Source: Alteriqipengyuania bathyomarina_B
GTDB lineage: Bacteria > Pseudomonadota > Alphaproteobacteria > Sphingomonadales > Sphingomonadaceae
Direction of reading: 5' to 3'
NCBI RefSeq assembly: GCF_038594605.1
Contig: NZ_JBCFZM010000002.1
Span: 805,288-869,287 of the forward strand
Length of the DNA: 64,000 nt
Positions 1 through 8,752 of this stretch are shown here, in pieces (position 1 is the stretch's first letter; each line of letters opens with the position of its first letter). Below the pieces are notes generated by a model. It was not told where the DNA came from, made no database searches, and saw only the letters and a list, made by a program, of their open reading frames with translations. The translations under genes and the position numbers were made by a program.

Positions 1-234
1 CGCGCCCGCAGGGGCACGGGACGAAACCAGCCGGGGCGACGGCGGAGCTTGTGCGTCGGGGACCTGCCCATCGCCAAGCTTAGGCCACACCCCGCCGCCG
101 GTAGGAAAGGGGTTTGTGGGGGGCACCGCGCCCGCCTGCGTAATCAGGTCGGCGCGATCCACACATTGCAATCGCGTGACGCGGGGGTTAGCCGCTGCGG
201 GGACCCCTCTCTTCGTCAAAGGACCGCTCGCCCC
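1..234. other. Non-coding stretch upstream of prs
   Basis: I see no supportable gene here. The prs reading frame stays open upstream to about position 49, but that stretch reads as Arg/Gly/Pro-rich sequence with no family resemblance, so it is taken as the prs leader or the end of an upstream intergenic region. No convincing RNA gene was recognised. Confidence 0.5.
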
Positions 235-1170
235 ATGAAACTGATGGCCGGCAATTCGAACCTGCCCCTCGCCCGCGCGATTGCGGCCTATCTTGAAATC
301 TCGCTGACCGACGCCAGCGTGCGGCGCTTCGCGGACGAGGAAGTCTTCATCGAAATCCACGAGAACGTGCGCGGCGAAGACGTGTTCGTGCTCCAGTCGA
401 CCAGCTTCCCGGCGAACGACAACCTGATGGAGCTGCTCATCGCGATCGATGCGCTGAAGCGCGCCTCGGCCCGGCGGATCACCGCCGTGGTCCCCTATTT
501 CGGCTATGCCCGGCAGGATCGCAAACCCGGCCCGCGTACGCCGATTTCGGCCAAGCTGGTCGCCAACCTCATCACGCAGGCGGGCGCGGATCGCGTGCTG
601 GCGGTGGACCTGCATGCAGGCCAGATCCAGGGCTTCTTCGACATCCCGACCGACAACCTGTTCGCCGCGCCGGTGATGGCGGCGGATATCCAGGCGCGCT
701 ACGGCGACAAGGATCTGATGGTCGTCAGCCCCGACGTGGGCGGCGTGGTTCGCGCCCGCGCGCTGGCCAAGCGGCTCGACAACGCGCCGCTCGCGATCGT
801 CGACAAGCGGCGCGACCGGCCGGGCGAATCGGAAGTGATGAACATCATCGGCCAGGTGAAGGGCCGCCACTGCGTGCTGATCGACGACATCGTCGATTCG
901 GGCGGCACCTTGTGCAACGCCGCCGACGCGCTGCTGGAGCAGGGCGCCGAATCGGTCGCGGCCTATATTACTCACGGCGTGCTGTCGGGCGGCGCGGTGG
1001 CGCGGGTCGACGGTTCCAAGCTGACCGAACTGGTGGTGACCGATTCGATCCCGCCTGCCGAGGCCGCCAAGGACGCCAAGCGCATCCGCTACCTCACCAT
1101 CGCCCCGCTGATCGGCGAAGCGGTACGCCGGATCGCCGACGAAAGCTCTGTGTCGAGCCTGTTCGACTGA
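235..1170 (+). CDS. prs: Ribose-phosphate pyrophosphokinase (PRPP synthetase)
   Basis: Makes 5-phosphoribosyl 1-diphosphate from ribose 5-phosphate and ATP in the cytosol, feeding purine, pyrimidine, NAD, histidine and tryptophan synthesis. The 311-residue product has the usual class I length. It shows the N-terminal KLMAGNSN segment, the PYFGYARQDRK nucleotide loop near residue 85 and the PRPP-binding loop DDIVDSGGTL near residue 217. The start at 235 was chosen because homology begins there, although the frame is open further upstream. A HisN-type phosphatase gene follows after 19 bases; PRPP is a histidine precursor, so the pairing is at least metabolically sensible. Confidence 0.97.
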   Translation: MKLMAGNSNLPLARAIAAYLEISLTDASVRRFADEEVFIEIHENVRGEDVFVLQSTSFPANDNLMELLIAIDALKRASARRITAVVPYFGYARQDRKPGPRTPISAKLVANLITQAGADRVLAVDLHAGQIQGFFDIPTDNLFAAPVMAADIQARYGDKDLMVVSPDVGGVVRARALAKRLDNAPLAIVDKRRDRPGESEVMNIIGQVKGRHCVLIDDIVDSGGTLCNAADALLEQGAESVAAYITHGVLSGGAVARVDGSKLTELVVTDSIPPAEAAKDAKRIRYLTIAPLIGEAVRRIADESSVSSLFD

Positions 1171-1189
1171 TGCGCGCCGGGTCGCCGCT

Positions 1190-2005
1190 ATGAAGCTCGA
1201 CGACGAACTGGCCGTCGCCCACCGGCTGGCGGACATCGCGCGCGAGGCGATTCGCCCGCATTTCCGCAAGGCTACGGCGGAATTCAAAGGCGATGCCTCG
1301 CCAGTCACCATTGCCGACCGCGATGCGGAAGACGCCATGCGGACGATCCTGATGGCGGAATATGCGCAGGACGGCGTGATCGGCGAGGAATATCCCGAGC
1401 ACGAGGGCCGCTCGGGCCGCCAGTGGGTGCTCGATCCCGTAGACGGGACGATCAGCTTCATCGCCGGACGCCCGATCTTCGGAACGCTGATCGCGCTGCT
1501 GCACGACGGCTGGCCGGTGCTCGGCATTATCGACCAGCCGATCAGCGGCGAACGCTGGGTCGGGCGAATCGGCATGCCGACCACGCTCAACGGCAAGGAC
1601 ATTCGCACGCGGAGCTGCAAGAGCCTCGAGGCCGCGATTCTCGCCACCAGCAGCCCGCACTATTTCGATTCGCAGGGCGCGGATGCCTACATGCGGCTCG
1701 CCCACGCGGTTGGCGGCAACAAGCGGCAGGGTATGATCGTCTATGGCGGCGACTGCTATAATTACGGCCTGCTCGCGAGCGGGCATCTCGACATCGTGTG
1801 CGAATCGGGGATGAAGCTGCACGATTATGCCGCGCTGGTCCCGATCGTGGAGGGCGCGGGCGGCACCATGTCGGACTGGCAGGGCCATCCGCTGGACGCG
1901 AACAGCGACGGCACCGTCCTCGCGCTGGGCGATCCGGCGCGGCTGGAAGATGTGCTCGAAACGCTCGCCGGGCATTCGCACGATGCAGGAGAACACGGGC
2001 ACTGA
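1190..2005 (+). CDS. hisN: Inositol-monophosphatase-family phosphatase, probably histidinol-phosphatase
   Basis: A 271-residue Mg-dependent phosphatase of the IMPase superfamily. The metal-binding signatures are visible: GEEYPEHEG near residue 65, WVLDPVDGT near residue 79 and MKLHDYAALVPIVEGAGG in the C-terminal half. In alphaproteobacteria this type commonly serves as HisN, removing phosphate from L-histidinol phosphate. Inositol or 3'-phosphoadenosine phosphate are the alternative substrates. It lies just downstream of prs and its stop overlaps the start of the next gene (TGATG), so the three probably share a transcript. The family is clear; the exact substrate is inferred. Confidence 0.8.
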   Translation: MKLDDELAVAHRLADIAREAIRPHFRKATAEFKGDASPVTIADRDAEDAMRTILMAEYAQDGVIGEEYPEHEGRSGRQWVLDPVDGTISFIAGRPIFGTLIALLHDGWPVLGIIDQPISGERWVGRIGMPTTLNGKDIRTRSCKSLEAAILATSSPHYFDSQGADAYMRLAHAVGGNKRQGMIVYGGDCYNYGLLASGHLDIVCESGMKLHDYAALVPIVEGAGGTMSDWQGHPLDANSDGTVLALGDPARLEDVLETLAGHSHDAGEHGH

Positions 2006-2454
2006 TGCGCCACCCCGCGCAACGCCTCTTCGTCTACGGCGTGCTGATCCGCGAATTGGCGAAGGGGCGCGCGGGGGAGCTGATCGCGGGGCTCGACGCA
2101 GGGCGCCCCGCAAGCGTGCGCGGCAGGCTCTACGCTCTCGAAAGCGCGGCGGACGGGGGCTGGTATCCGATCCTGCTGCCCGAGTCGGACGGGGGCATCG
2201 TACGCGGCATTCTCCACGACGCGCGCAGCGTCGACTGGCCCGCGATGGACGACTTCGAGGATGCGCATGACGGGCCCGACGCCGAATATGTCCGGCGCGA
2301 GATTGCGGTGACGCTGGCCGACGGCGCGTCTGCCACCGCGTTCGTCTATTGCTATGCGCGCTCGATCCCCGCCGATGCAGAGCCGATTCCCGGCGGCGAT
2401 TTCGCGGCATGGCTGTCGCAAACCGGGCGCGTGGCGATCGGCGGACGCGAATAA
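2005..2454 (+). CDS. Gamma-glutamylcyclotransferase (GGCT/AIG2)-like protein
   Basis: A 149-residue protein starting with the GGCT-fold signature FVYGVLIREL (YGxL near residue 10). It also has the later D-x-F-E-like segment MDDFEDAHD and the YVRREIAVTL strand common in AIG2-like proteins. Family members release 5-oxoproline from gamma-glutamyl compounds or act on related gamma-glutamylamines. The start ATG overlaps the hisN stop by one base, which argues for translational coupling. The substrate cannot be read from the sequence. Confidence 0.75.
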   Translation: MRHPAQRLFVYGVLIRELAKGRAGELIAGLDAGRPASVRGRLYALESAADGGWYPILLPESDGGIVRGILHDARSVDWPAMDDFEDAHDGPDAEYVRREIAVTLADGASATAFVYCYARSIPADAEPIPGGDFAAWLSQTGRVAIGGRE

Positions 2455-2502
2455 GTCTCGGAACCGTAGGCACTTTGTGTCCGCTCCGCGCGTTGCGGAG
2501 GC

Positions 2503-3261
2503 ATGACTCAGAAAACCATCTTCATCACCGGCATCGGCAATGGCATCGGCCGTGCACTCGCCGTTTTCTACACCCAGCTCGGCTGGCGGGTCGCAGGGCT
2601 CGACCCCGACGACGAAGCGCTGACCGAACTTCGCGACGGGCTCGACGGCGATCTGCTGCTCGTTGCAGGCGATGCGGGGCGCGAGGCGGATGTGATCGAC
2701 ACCGCCGATCGTCTGTCCGAATGGCTCGACGGCGCACCGCTCACCTGCCTCGTCAACAATGCGGGCATCGCCAATCCCTATGCAGGGCCGCTCGAAGACC
2801 TGTCGCTGGCCGACTTCCAGAGCTGGATCGATGCCAGCCTGACTGCCGCGTTCCTGTGCAGCCGCGCGATGCTGCCCTTCCTGCGGCGCGGCGAGGGTGG
2901 CTCCGTCGTCAACATCTCATCCACCCGCGCGGTGATGAGCGAACCCGACTGTTTCGGCTATGCGGCGGCCAAGGGCGGGCTCGACGCGCTGACCCATGCG
3001 ATGGCGGTCTCGCTCGGTCCGGACATCCGCGTCAACGCGATTCGCCCCGGCTGGATCGAGACGCGCAACTGGCAGAAGGAAGGGGCCCGCGAAAAGGTCG
3101 ACCACCGCGAGCAGGACAAGGCGCAGCACCCGGCTGGCCGGGTCGGCCGTCCGGCGGATATCGCGGACACGGTGCACTGGCTGATCGGTGCAGGCTTCGT
3201 CACGGGCCAGGCGATCAATGTGGATGGTGGCATGACGCGCACAATGATCTACGAAGACTAG
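2503..3261 (+). CDS. Short-chain dehydrogenase/reductase (SDR), first of a tandem pair
   Basis: A 252-residue classical SDR. It has the N-terminal cofactor motif TGIGNGIG, the LVNNAGIA motif near residue 85, the catalytic Ser in NISSTRAV, the YxxxK pair in YAAAKGG, and a C-terminal GQAINVDGG segment. It therefore should be a cytosolic NAD(P)-dependent alcohol/ketone oxidoreductase. A second SDR begins two bases after its stop, so the two are almost certainly co-transcribed and may act on related substrates. The substrate is unknown. Confidence 0.88.
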   Translation: MTQKTIFITGIGNGIGRALAVFYTQLGWRVAGLDPDDEALTELRDGLDGDLLLVAGDAGREADVIDTADRLSEWLDGAPLTCLVNNAGIANPYAGPLEDLSLADFQSWIDASLTAAFLCSRAMLPFLRRGEGGSVVNISSTRAVMSEPDCFGYAAAKGGLDALTHAMAVSLGPDIRVNAIRPGWIETRNWQKEGAREKVDHREQDKAQHPAGRVGRPADIADTVHWLIGAGFVTGQAINVDGGMTRTMIYED

Positions 3262-3263
3262 GC

Positions 3264-3998
3264 ATGAGTGCGGGGGGACATCTCGATCTGACCGGCAGAT
3301 GCGCGCTGGTGACCGGCGCGGCGCGCGGGCTGGGCAAGGCGATCGCCCTTCGCCTGGCGGAGAACGGCGCGCGCGTGCTCGTCTCGGGCCGCGACGAGGC
3401 GGCGCTTGCCGATGTCGGCGGCGGCACGCAGCCGCTGGCATTCGACCTCGACGATTCGCGCGAATGCGAGGCGGCGCTGCGCGAGGCGGGCGATATCGAT
3501 ATCCTCGTCAATAATGCGGGCATGCGCGACCGCCGCGCGCTCGCCGACCTGCCGCGCGAAGCCTTCTCCGCCATGCTCGAAACCAACCTCGCCGCGCCGT
3601 TCGACCTCGCTCGCCGGGTGGCGCAAGGGATGATCGAGCGCGGCTGGGGGCGGATCGTCAATGTCAGCTCGATCGCGGGCCAGATCGCGCGCGGCGATGC
3701 GGCCTATACCGCGAGCAAGGGTGGATTGGACGCGCTCACCCGCGCGCTGGCAGCGGAGCTCGGGCCCCATGGCATCACGGTCAACGCGGTCGCGCCGGGA
3801 TACTTCGCGACCGAAACTAATGCGGACATGGTCGCCGACGAGGATATCGCCGCGCACCTGAAACGCCGGACTTCGCTCGGCCGTTGGGGCCAGCCGGAGG
3901 AAATCGCGGGCGCGGTCGCCTTCCTCGCCTCGCCCGACGCAAGCTACATCACCGGGCAGGTGCTGGCGGTCGATGGCGGCTATCTCGCGCACTTCTGA
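3264..3998 (+). CDS. Short-chain dehydrogenase/reductase (SDR), second of a tandem pair
   Basis: A 244-residue classical SDR resembling FabG and gluconate 5-dehydrogenase. Visible motifs are TGAARGLG, ILVNNAGM, NVSSIAGQ, YTASKGG with the catalytic Tyr and Lys, and the C-terminal TGQVLAVDGG. ATG at 3264 was chosen over the longer open frame because the cofactor-binding strand follows at the usual distance and the upstream gene ends at 3261. The Tyr/Lys/Ser triad is intact, so activity is expected, but gluconate-type dehydrogenase is only a guess from overall similarity. Confidence 0.87.
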   Translation: MSAGGHLDLTGRCALVTGAARGLGKAIALRLAENGARVLVSGRDEAALADVGGGTQPLAFDLDDSRECEAALREAGDIDILVNNAGMRDRRALADLPREAFSAMLETNLAAPFDLARRVAQGMIERGWGRIVNVSSIAGQIARGDAAYTASKGGLDALTRALAAELGPHGITVNAVAPGYFATETNADMVADEDIAAHLKRRTSLGRWGQPEEIAGAVAFLASPDASYITGQVLAVDGGYLAHF

Positions 3999-4117
3999 CT
4001 TGCCTTTGCGCGCAAAATCGCTAGATCGCGCGCCTTCACCGACACGTATTTCACCACCGGCCTGGCTGAAAGGGCTGCCAGGGCTGGTTCGGACGTGTCT
4101 CTGCAAAGGAGATGAAA

Positions 4118-4321
4118 ATGCCCAAGCTGAAGACCAAGAGCGGTGTGAAGAAGCGCTTCAAGTTCACCGCGACCGGCAAGGTCAAGCATGGTGCCGTTGG
4201 TAAACGCCACCGCCTGATCAGCCATAATGCGAAGTATATCCGCCAGCACCGTGGCACCGACCTGCTTGCCAAGCAGGATGTCGACCACATCAAGAAGTGG
4301 GCCCCCTACGGGCTGAAGTGA
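4118..4321 (+). CDS. rpmI: 50S ribosomal protein L35
   Basis: A 67-residue basic ribosomal protein beginning MPKLKTKSGVKKRF and ending in the typical HIKKWAPYGLK helix. It binds 23S rRNA in the large subunit. Two in-frame ATGs lie close together (4112 and 4118). The second was chosen because an AAAGGAG ribosome binding site lies six bases before it and the family begins MPKLKT. rplT follows 55 bases later, the conserved order in bacteria; infC, usually upstream, is not in this window. Confidence 0.97.
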   Translation: MPKLKTKSGVKKRFKFTATGKVKHGAVGKRHRLISHNAKYIRQHRGTDLLAKQDVDHIKKWAPYGLK

Positions 4322-4376
4322 TCGCTTGAGAGATACGTCTCTCGCGTCACCCGACTTTGTCGAAAGGATATAGAAT

Positions 4377-4736
4377 ATGCCTCGCATCAAACGCGGCGTC
4401 ACCACGCGCCAGAAGCACAAGCGGCTCCTAGACCAGGCCAAGGGCTATCGCGGTCGCCGCAAGAACACGATTCGCGTTGCCCGTCAGGCGGTCGAAAAGG
4501 CCGGCCAGTACGCCTATCGCGACCGCAAGGTTAAGAAGCGCAACTTCCGCGCACTGTGGATCCAGCGCATCAACGCGGCCGTGCGCGCCGAAGGCCTGAC
4601 CTATTCGCAGTTCATGCACGGCACCAAGCTGGCCGGCATCGAGCTGGACCGCAAGGTGATGGCCGACCTCGCCATGAACGAGGAAGCGGCCTTCAAGGCG
4701 ATCATCAAGCAGGCCAAGGACGCGCTTCCGGCGTAA
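4377..4736 (+). CDS. rplT: 50S ribosomal protein L20
   Basis: A 119-residue protein of normal family length with the conserved start MPRIKRGVTTRQKHK and the RVARQAVEKAGQYAYRDRK segment. L20 is an early 23S rRNA assembly protein and in many bacteria represses its own operon by binding the leader. A rho-independent terminator follows 25 bases after the stop, so pheS is probably not simply read through from this operon here. Confidence 0.98.
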   Translation: MPRIKRGVTTRQKHKRLLDQAKGYRGRRKNTIRVARQAVEKAGQYAYRDRKVKKRNFRALWIQRINAAVRAEGLTYSQFMHGTKLAGIELDRKVMADLAMNEEAAFKAIIKQAKDALPA

Positions 4737-4761
4737 CCCGAGCCAATCTGCTTGAACGAAC

Positions 4762-4795
4762 AAGGGCGCCAGGCATTGCTTCGGCGCCCTTTTTC
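4762..4795 (+). terminator. Rho-independent terminator after rplT
   Basis: A stem of AAGGGCGCC (4762-4770) pairs perfectly with GGCGCCCTT (4783-4791) around a 12-base loop and runs into a T-rich tail (TTTTTC). Confidence 0.85.
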
Positions 4796-4806
4796 TTGTC
4801 CGCCCA

Positions 4807-5219
4807 CGTCATCCCTGCGTAAGCAGGGACCCAGCTCCGGGAGTGGCGGATGACACGGGGCTTGCAACCGGCGGTCTATCTTCTCGCCTCGCGCCGCAAC
4901 GGCACGCTCTATGTCGGCGTGACGTCGGACCTCAGGAAACGCATCGCCGAGCACCGCGATGGGTTGATTGAAGGGTTCACGAAAGACTACGGCGTGACGC
5001 GTCTCGTCTGGTTCGAAGAGCACGCCACGATGGACGCAGCGATCCTGCGCGAAAAAAGGATCAAGAAATGGAAGCGCGAATGGAAGATCAACCTCATTCG
5101 CGAGCAGAATGCCGACTGGCGGGATCTGGCGGTGGATTTGGGCTTCGGCATGTTGCCGCCAATTCCTTCGTGTCGATCCTGAACGATGGAGATGGGTTCC
5201 TGCCTGCGCAGGAATGACG
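4807..5219 (+). mobile_element. Inverted-repeat-bounded GIY-YIG element 1
   Basis: A 413-bp unit. The left 27-base repeat (4807-4833) and the reverse complement of the right one (5193-5219) agree at 23 of 27 positions. Each arm is itself a small hairpin (CCCTGCgtaaGCAGGG on the left). The only gene inside codes for a GIY-YIG nuclease. The unit is wedged between the rplT terminator and pheS, which starts three bases after the right arm. Mobility is inferred from the compact structure and from the second, independent copy near 39 kb. Confidence 0.6.
4850..5182 (+). CDS. Small GIY-YIG endonuclease-domain protein (in repeat-bounded element 1)
   Basis: A 110-residue protein that is essentially one GIY-YIG domain. 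The GIY-like strand is AVYLLAS (residues 8-14) and the YIG-like strand is LYVGVT. An Arg-containing helix LRKRIAEH follows, then a Glu-containing helix with REKRIKKWKREWKINLI. The family (COG2827/UPF0213-like) is related to the UvrC nuclease fold; its cellular role is not established. The gene lies between inverted hairpin repeats with 16 bases to the left arm and 10 to the right. A paralogue with the same architecture lies at 39.0 kb. Nuclease chemistry is expected; the function in the element is inference. Confidence 0.85.
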   Translation: MTRGLQPAVYLLASRRNGTLYVGVTSDLRKRIAEHRDGLIEGFTKDYGVTRLVWFEEHATMDAAILREKRIKKWKREWKINLIREQNADWRDLAVDLGFGMLPPIPSCRS

Positions 5220-5222
5220 AGC

Positions 5223-6344
5223 ATGACAGATTCTTCCGAACACGAAGCAAAGCTCACCCAGACGCTCGAGCGGCTGCACGCCGCCGACGATCTCGACACT
5301 CTCGAGGCGATCCGGGTGGAGGCGCTGGGCAAGCAGGGCTGGCTCAACGCGCTGATGAAGACGCTGGGCAAGATGAGCCCCGAAGAACGCCAGACCGAAG
5401 GGCCGCGCCTGCAGGGGATGCGTGCGCGCGTTGCCGACGCGATCGAGGACCGCAAGGCCGTGCTCGAAGCTGCCGCGCTCGAAGCGAAGCTGGCGACCGA
5501 GATTCTCGATCTCACGCTGCCCGCGCCGCAAGCGCCGCAAGGATCGGTCCATCCGGTCAGCCAGGTGATGGACGAGATTGCGGAAATCTTCGCCGATCTG
5601 GGCTTCGCAGTCGCCACCGGCCCCGAGATCGAGGACGAGTGGCACAATTTCAGCGCGCTCAACATGGCGGAAACGCACCCCGCGCGCGCCGAGCACGACA
5701 CGTTCTATTTCCACGATCGCGATGCCGACGATCACCGCATGCTGCTGCGCACGCACACCTCGCCGGTGCAGATTCGCACGATGAAGGGGTTGTCCGCGAA
5801 CAAAGGCGAGCCGGTGCGGATCATCGCCCCGGGCCGCGTCTATCGCAGCGACAGCGATGCGACCCACACGCCGATGTTCCATCAGGTCGAAGGCCTCGCG
5901 ATCGACCGCGACATTCACCTCGGCCATCTCAAGTGGACGCTGGAAACCTTCTTCAAGGCTTTGTTCGAGCGTGACGATATCGTCCTGCGCCTGCGCCCGT
6001 CCTACTTCCCCTTCACCGAACCTTCGGTCGAGTTCGACGTCGGCTATTCGAACGAGGGCGGACGCCGAGTCGTCGGTGGCCACGGCGATGCCGAAGGGCA
6101 CGACTGGATGGAGCTGGGCGGAAGCGGGATGGTTAATCGCCGCGTCCTCGAACACGCAGGATACGATCCTGACGAGTGGCAGGGCTTCGCCTTCGGCCTC
6201 GGGATCGATCGCCTCGCCATGCTCAAATACGGAATGAACGACTTGCGCGCCTTCTTCGATGGCGATGGCCGGTGGCTGTCGCACTACGGCTTCTCGCCTT
6301 TCGACCAACCGACGCTTTCGGGCGGGGTAGGAGCACGCGCATGA
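5223..6344 (+). CDS. pheS: Phenylalanine-tRNA ligase alpha subunit
   Basis: The catalytic alpha subunit (373 residues) of the cytosolic alpha2-beta2 enzyme that charges tRNA-Phe. It has an N-terminal coiled-coil arm (about residues 1-90), then the class II core with motif 2 region HPARAEHDTFYF and motif 3 GFAFGLGIDRLAMLKYG near the C-terminus. ATG at 5223 was chosen; an upstream in-frame ATG at 5214 lies inside the repeat arm. Its stop overlaps the pheT start (ATGA), the usual coupling. The upstream region has been displaced by the GIY-YIG element, so its promoter may lie within or beside that element. Confidence 0.97.
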   Translation: MTDSSEHEAKLTQTLERLHAADDLDTLEAIRVEALGKQGWLNALMKTLGKMSPEERQTEGPRLQGMRARVADAIEDRKAVLEAAALEAKLATEILDLTLPAPQAPQGSVHPVSQVMDEIAEIFADLGFAVATGPEIEDEWHNFSALNMAETHPARAEHDTFYFHDRDADDHRMLLRTHTSPVQIRTMKGLSANKGEPVRIIAPGRVYRSDSDATHTPMFHQVEGLAIDRDIHLGHLKWTLETFFKALFERDDIVLRLRPSYFPFTEPSVEFDVGYSNEGGRRVVGGHGDAEGHDWMELGGSGMVNRRVLEHAGYDPDEWQGFAFGLGIDRLAMLKYGMNDLRAFFDGDGRWLSHYGFSPFDQPTLSGGVGARA

Positions 6345-8752
6345 AGTTCTCGATCGAATGGCTCAAGTACTTCCTCGACACCGATGCCACGGTGCAGGAG
6401 ATCGCGGATACGCTCAACGCGATCGGCCACGAGGTCGAGGGGATCGAGAATCCGGCGGACACCCTCGCCGGGTTCAAGGTTGCCGAAGTGCTCACCGCAA
6501 GCCCGCATCCCGATGCGGACAAGCTGCAGGTGCTCTCGGTCTCGACTGGTGAGGGCGATCCGCTGCAGGTCGTCTGCGGTGCGCCCAATGCGCGCGCGGG
6601 GATGAAGGGCGTGCTCGGCCTGGCCGGTGCGGTGGTGCCCGCCAACGGCATGGAACTGCGCAAGTCCAAGATTCGCGGCGTCGAATCGAACGGCATGATG
6701 TGTTCTGTGCGCGAGCTTGAGCTGGGCGAGGAGCACGACGGGATCATCGAGCTGCCCGCCGATGCGCCGACCGGTGCCGATTTCGCCGAATATCACGCCG
6801 CCTCGCCGATCATGGACGTGGCGATCACCCCCAACCGCCCCGATTGCATGGGCGTGATGGGCATTGCACGCGATCTCGCCGCAGCAGGGCTCGGCACGTT
6901 CAAGCCGATCGAAGTCTCGCCGGTTGCGGGCGAGGGCGCATGCCCGGTCGAGATACGCACCGACGATGCCGAGGGCTGCCCCGCCTTCTACGGCCGCGTG
7001 ATTCGCGGCGTGAGCAACGGCGCTTCGCCTGAGTGGATGCAGCGTCGCCTGAAGGCGGCGGGCCAGCGGCCTATTTCCGCGCTGGTCGACTGCACCAACT
7101 ACCTGATGCTCGCCTTCGGGCGGCCCGCGCACGTCTATGATCTCGCCAAGCTCAACGGCCCCGTGGTCGCCCGCCGCGCGCAGGACGGCGAGCAGATCGA
7201 GGCGCTGAACGAGAAGAGCTACACGCTCGATTCGACCATGACCGTGATCGCCGACGACACCGGCGTGCACGACATCGGCGGGATCATGGGTGGCGAGCAT
7301 TCCTCGGCCCAAGCGGATACCGCCGACGTGCTGCTCGAGATCGCGTATTTCGACCCGGCGCAGATCGGCGTAACGGGCCGCAAGCTCGGCCTCGCGACCG
7401 ATGCGCGCAGCCGCTTCGAGCGAGGGGTGGACCCGGAGTTCCTCGACGACGGGCTCGCGATCCTGACCGATCTGGTGCTCAAGACCTGCGGCGGGACGCC
7501 CACCGAGGTCGTGCGTGCGGGCGAGCCGCCGGTCGAGGGCAAAGTCGTCACCTTCGATCCGGCGATGACCGCGAAGCTGGGCGGTGTCGAGGTGGCAGAG
7601 GATCGCCAGCGGGCCATCCTGACCGCGCTCGATTTCGAGGTCGCGCAGGACTGGACCGTCACCTGCCCGCCGCGCCGCCACGATATCGAAGGGCCTGCCG
7701 ATCTGGTCGAGGAAGTCGTCCGGATCGAAGGGCTCGACAAGGTCGCCAGCGTTCCGCTGACCCGCGCGCCGGGTGTCGCCAAGCCGACCGCCACGCCCCA
7801 GCAGAAGCTGGAGCGCCGGGTCCGCCGCGCCGCCGCTGGGCGCGGTCTGCACGAGGCGGTGACCTGGTCGTTCCTGCCGGTGCCCGAGGCGGAGCATTTC
7901 GCCGATGGGGCGCAGCTGTGGGTGCTCGACAACCCGATCAGCGAAGACCTGAAGGCGATGCGTCCCTCGCTGCTGCCGGGCCTGCTGACTGCGGCCAAGC
8001 GCGCGTCGGATCGCGGCGCGGCGGGTGCGCGGCTGTTCGAGATCGGGCGGCGCTATTTCCGTGGGGAAGGCGGCCATAGCGACGAGCGCGCGACGCTCGG
8101 CCTCGTCCTCGCGGGCGAGAAGACGCCGCGCGGCTGGGCGAATGGCAAGGCGCAGGGTTTCGACGCCTACGACGCCAAGGCCGAAGCGCTCGCGCTGCTC
8201 GAAGCGGCGGGCGCTCCGGTCGACAACCTGATGGTGATGCCTGTCCTGAGCCCCGCCGAAGGGGGTGAAGCGGGCTCGCAGTTCCATCCCGGCCAGTCGG
8301 CCACGCTGCGGCTCGGCCCCAAGAAGGTGCTCGCCCGCTTCGGTGCGCTGCATCCGAACACGCTCAAGGCGTTCGATATCGATGGGCCTGTGGTCGCGGC
8401 GGAGATCTTCCTCGACGCGATCCCTGCGAAGAAGAACGCCGGCTTCGCGCGCGCTGTCTTTAGTCCGCCTGCGCTCCAGCCGGTGATGCGCGACTTCGCG
8501 TTCCTGGTCGACAGTTCGCTGCCTGCGGGCGATCTCGTGAAAGCGGCCAAGGGCGCGGACAAGCAGGCCATCACCGATGCGCGCATCTTTGATCGCTTTG
8601 ACGGGCAGGGCGTTCCGCAAGGCAAGACCTCGCTCGCCCTCGAAGTGACGCTGCAGCCGGGCGAGAAGAGCTTCACCGACGAAGAGCTGAAGGCGATCTC
8701 GCAGGCTATCGTCACGGCAGCAGAAAAGCTGGGGGCGGAGTTACGGGCATGA
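6341..8752 (+). CDS. pheT: Phenylalanine-tRNA ligase beta subunit
   Basis: An 803-residue beta subunit with the full domain order. The N-terminal tRNA-binding EMAP-II-like domain spans about residues 39-150, followed by the B3/B4 editing core, B5, a catalytic-like domain and the C-terminal ferredoxin-like anticodon-binding domain from about residue 705 (PPALQPVMRDFAFLVD). It pairs with PheS and hydrolyses misacylated Tyr-tRNA-Phe. A segment near 8245-8275 (LSPAEGGEAGS) sits just before FHPGQSATLRLG and resembles a translated palindrome remnant, a weak call. The next gene starts inside its stop (ATGA). Confidence 0.96.
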   Translation: MKFSIEWLKYFLDTDATVQEIADTLNAIGHEVEGIENPADTLAGFKVAEVLTASPHPDADKLQVLSVSTGEGDPLQVVCGAPNARAGMKGVLGLAGAVVPANGMELRKSKIRGVESNGMMCSVRELELGEEHDGIIELPADAPTGADFAEYHAASPIMDVAITPNRPDCMGVMGIARDLAAAGLGTFKPIEVSPVAGEGACPVEIRTDDAEGCPAFYGRVIRGVSNGASPEWMQRRLKAAGQRPISALVDCTNYLMLAFGRPAHVYDLAKLNGPVVARRAQDGEQIEALNEKSYTLDSTMTVIADDTGVHDIGGIMGGEHSSAQADTADVLLEIAYFDPAQIGVTGRKLGLATDARSRFERGVDPEFLDDGLAILTDLVLKTCGGTPTEVVRAGEPPVEGKVVTFDPAMTAKLGGVEVAEDRQRAILTALDFEVAQDWTVTCPPRRHDIEGPADLVEEVVRIEGLDKVASVPLTRAPGVAKPTATPQQKLERRVRRAAAGRGLHEAVTWSFLPVPEAEHFADGAQLWVLDNPISEDLKAMRPSLLPGLLTAAKRASDRGAAGARLFEIGRRYFRGEGGHSDERATLGLVLAGEKTPRGWANGKAQGFDAYDAKAEALALLEAAGAPVDNLMVMPVLSPAEGGEAGSQFHPGQSATLRLGPKKVLARFGALHPNTLKAFDIDGPVVAAEIFLDAIPAKKNAGFARAVFSPPALQPVMRDFAFLVDSSLPAGDLVKAAKGADKQAITDARIFDRFDGQGVPQGKTSLALEVTLQPGEKSFTDEELKAISQAIVTAAEKLGAELRA

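Noticed and set aside
1..234. RNase P RNA, tmRNA or another small RNA before prs
   Set aside because: No diagnostic conserved segments of those RNAs were found in the visible stretch.
6284..8620. 778-residue open frame on the minus strand opposite pheT
   Set aside because: It lies wholly antisense to a clear gene, is Arg/Ala/Gly/His-rich with no motifs, and arises from the codon bias of high-GC DNA.
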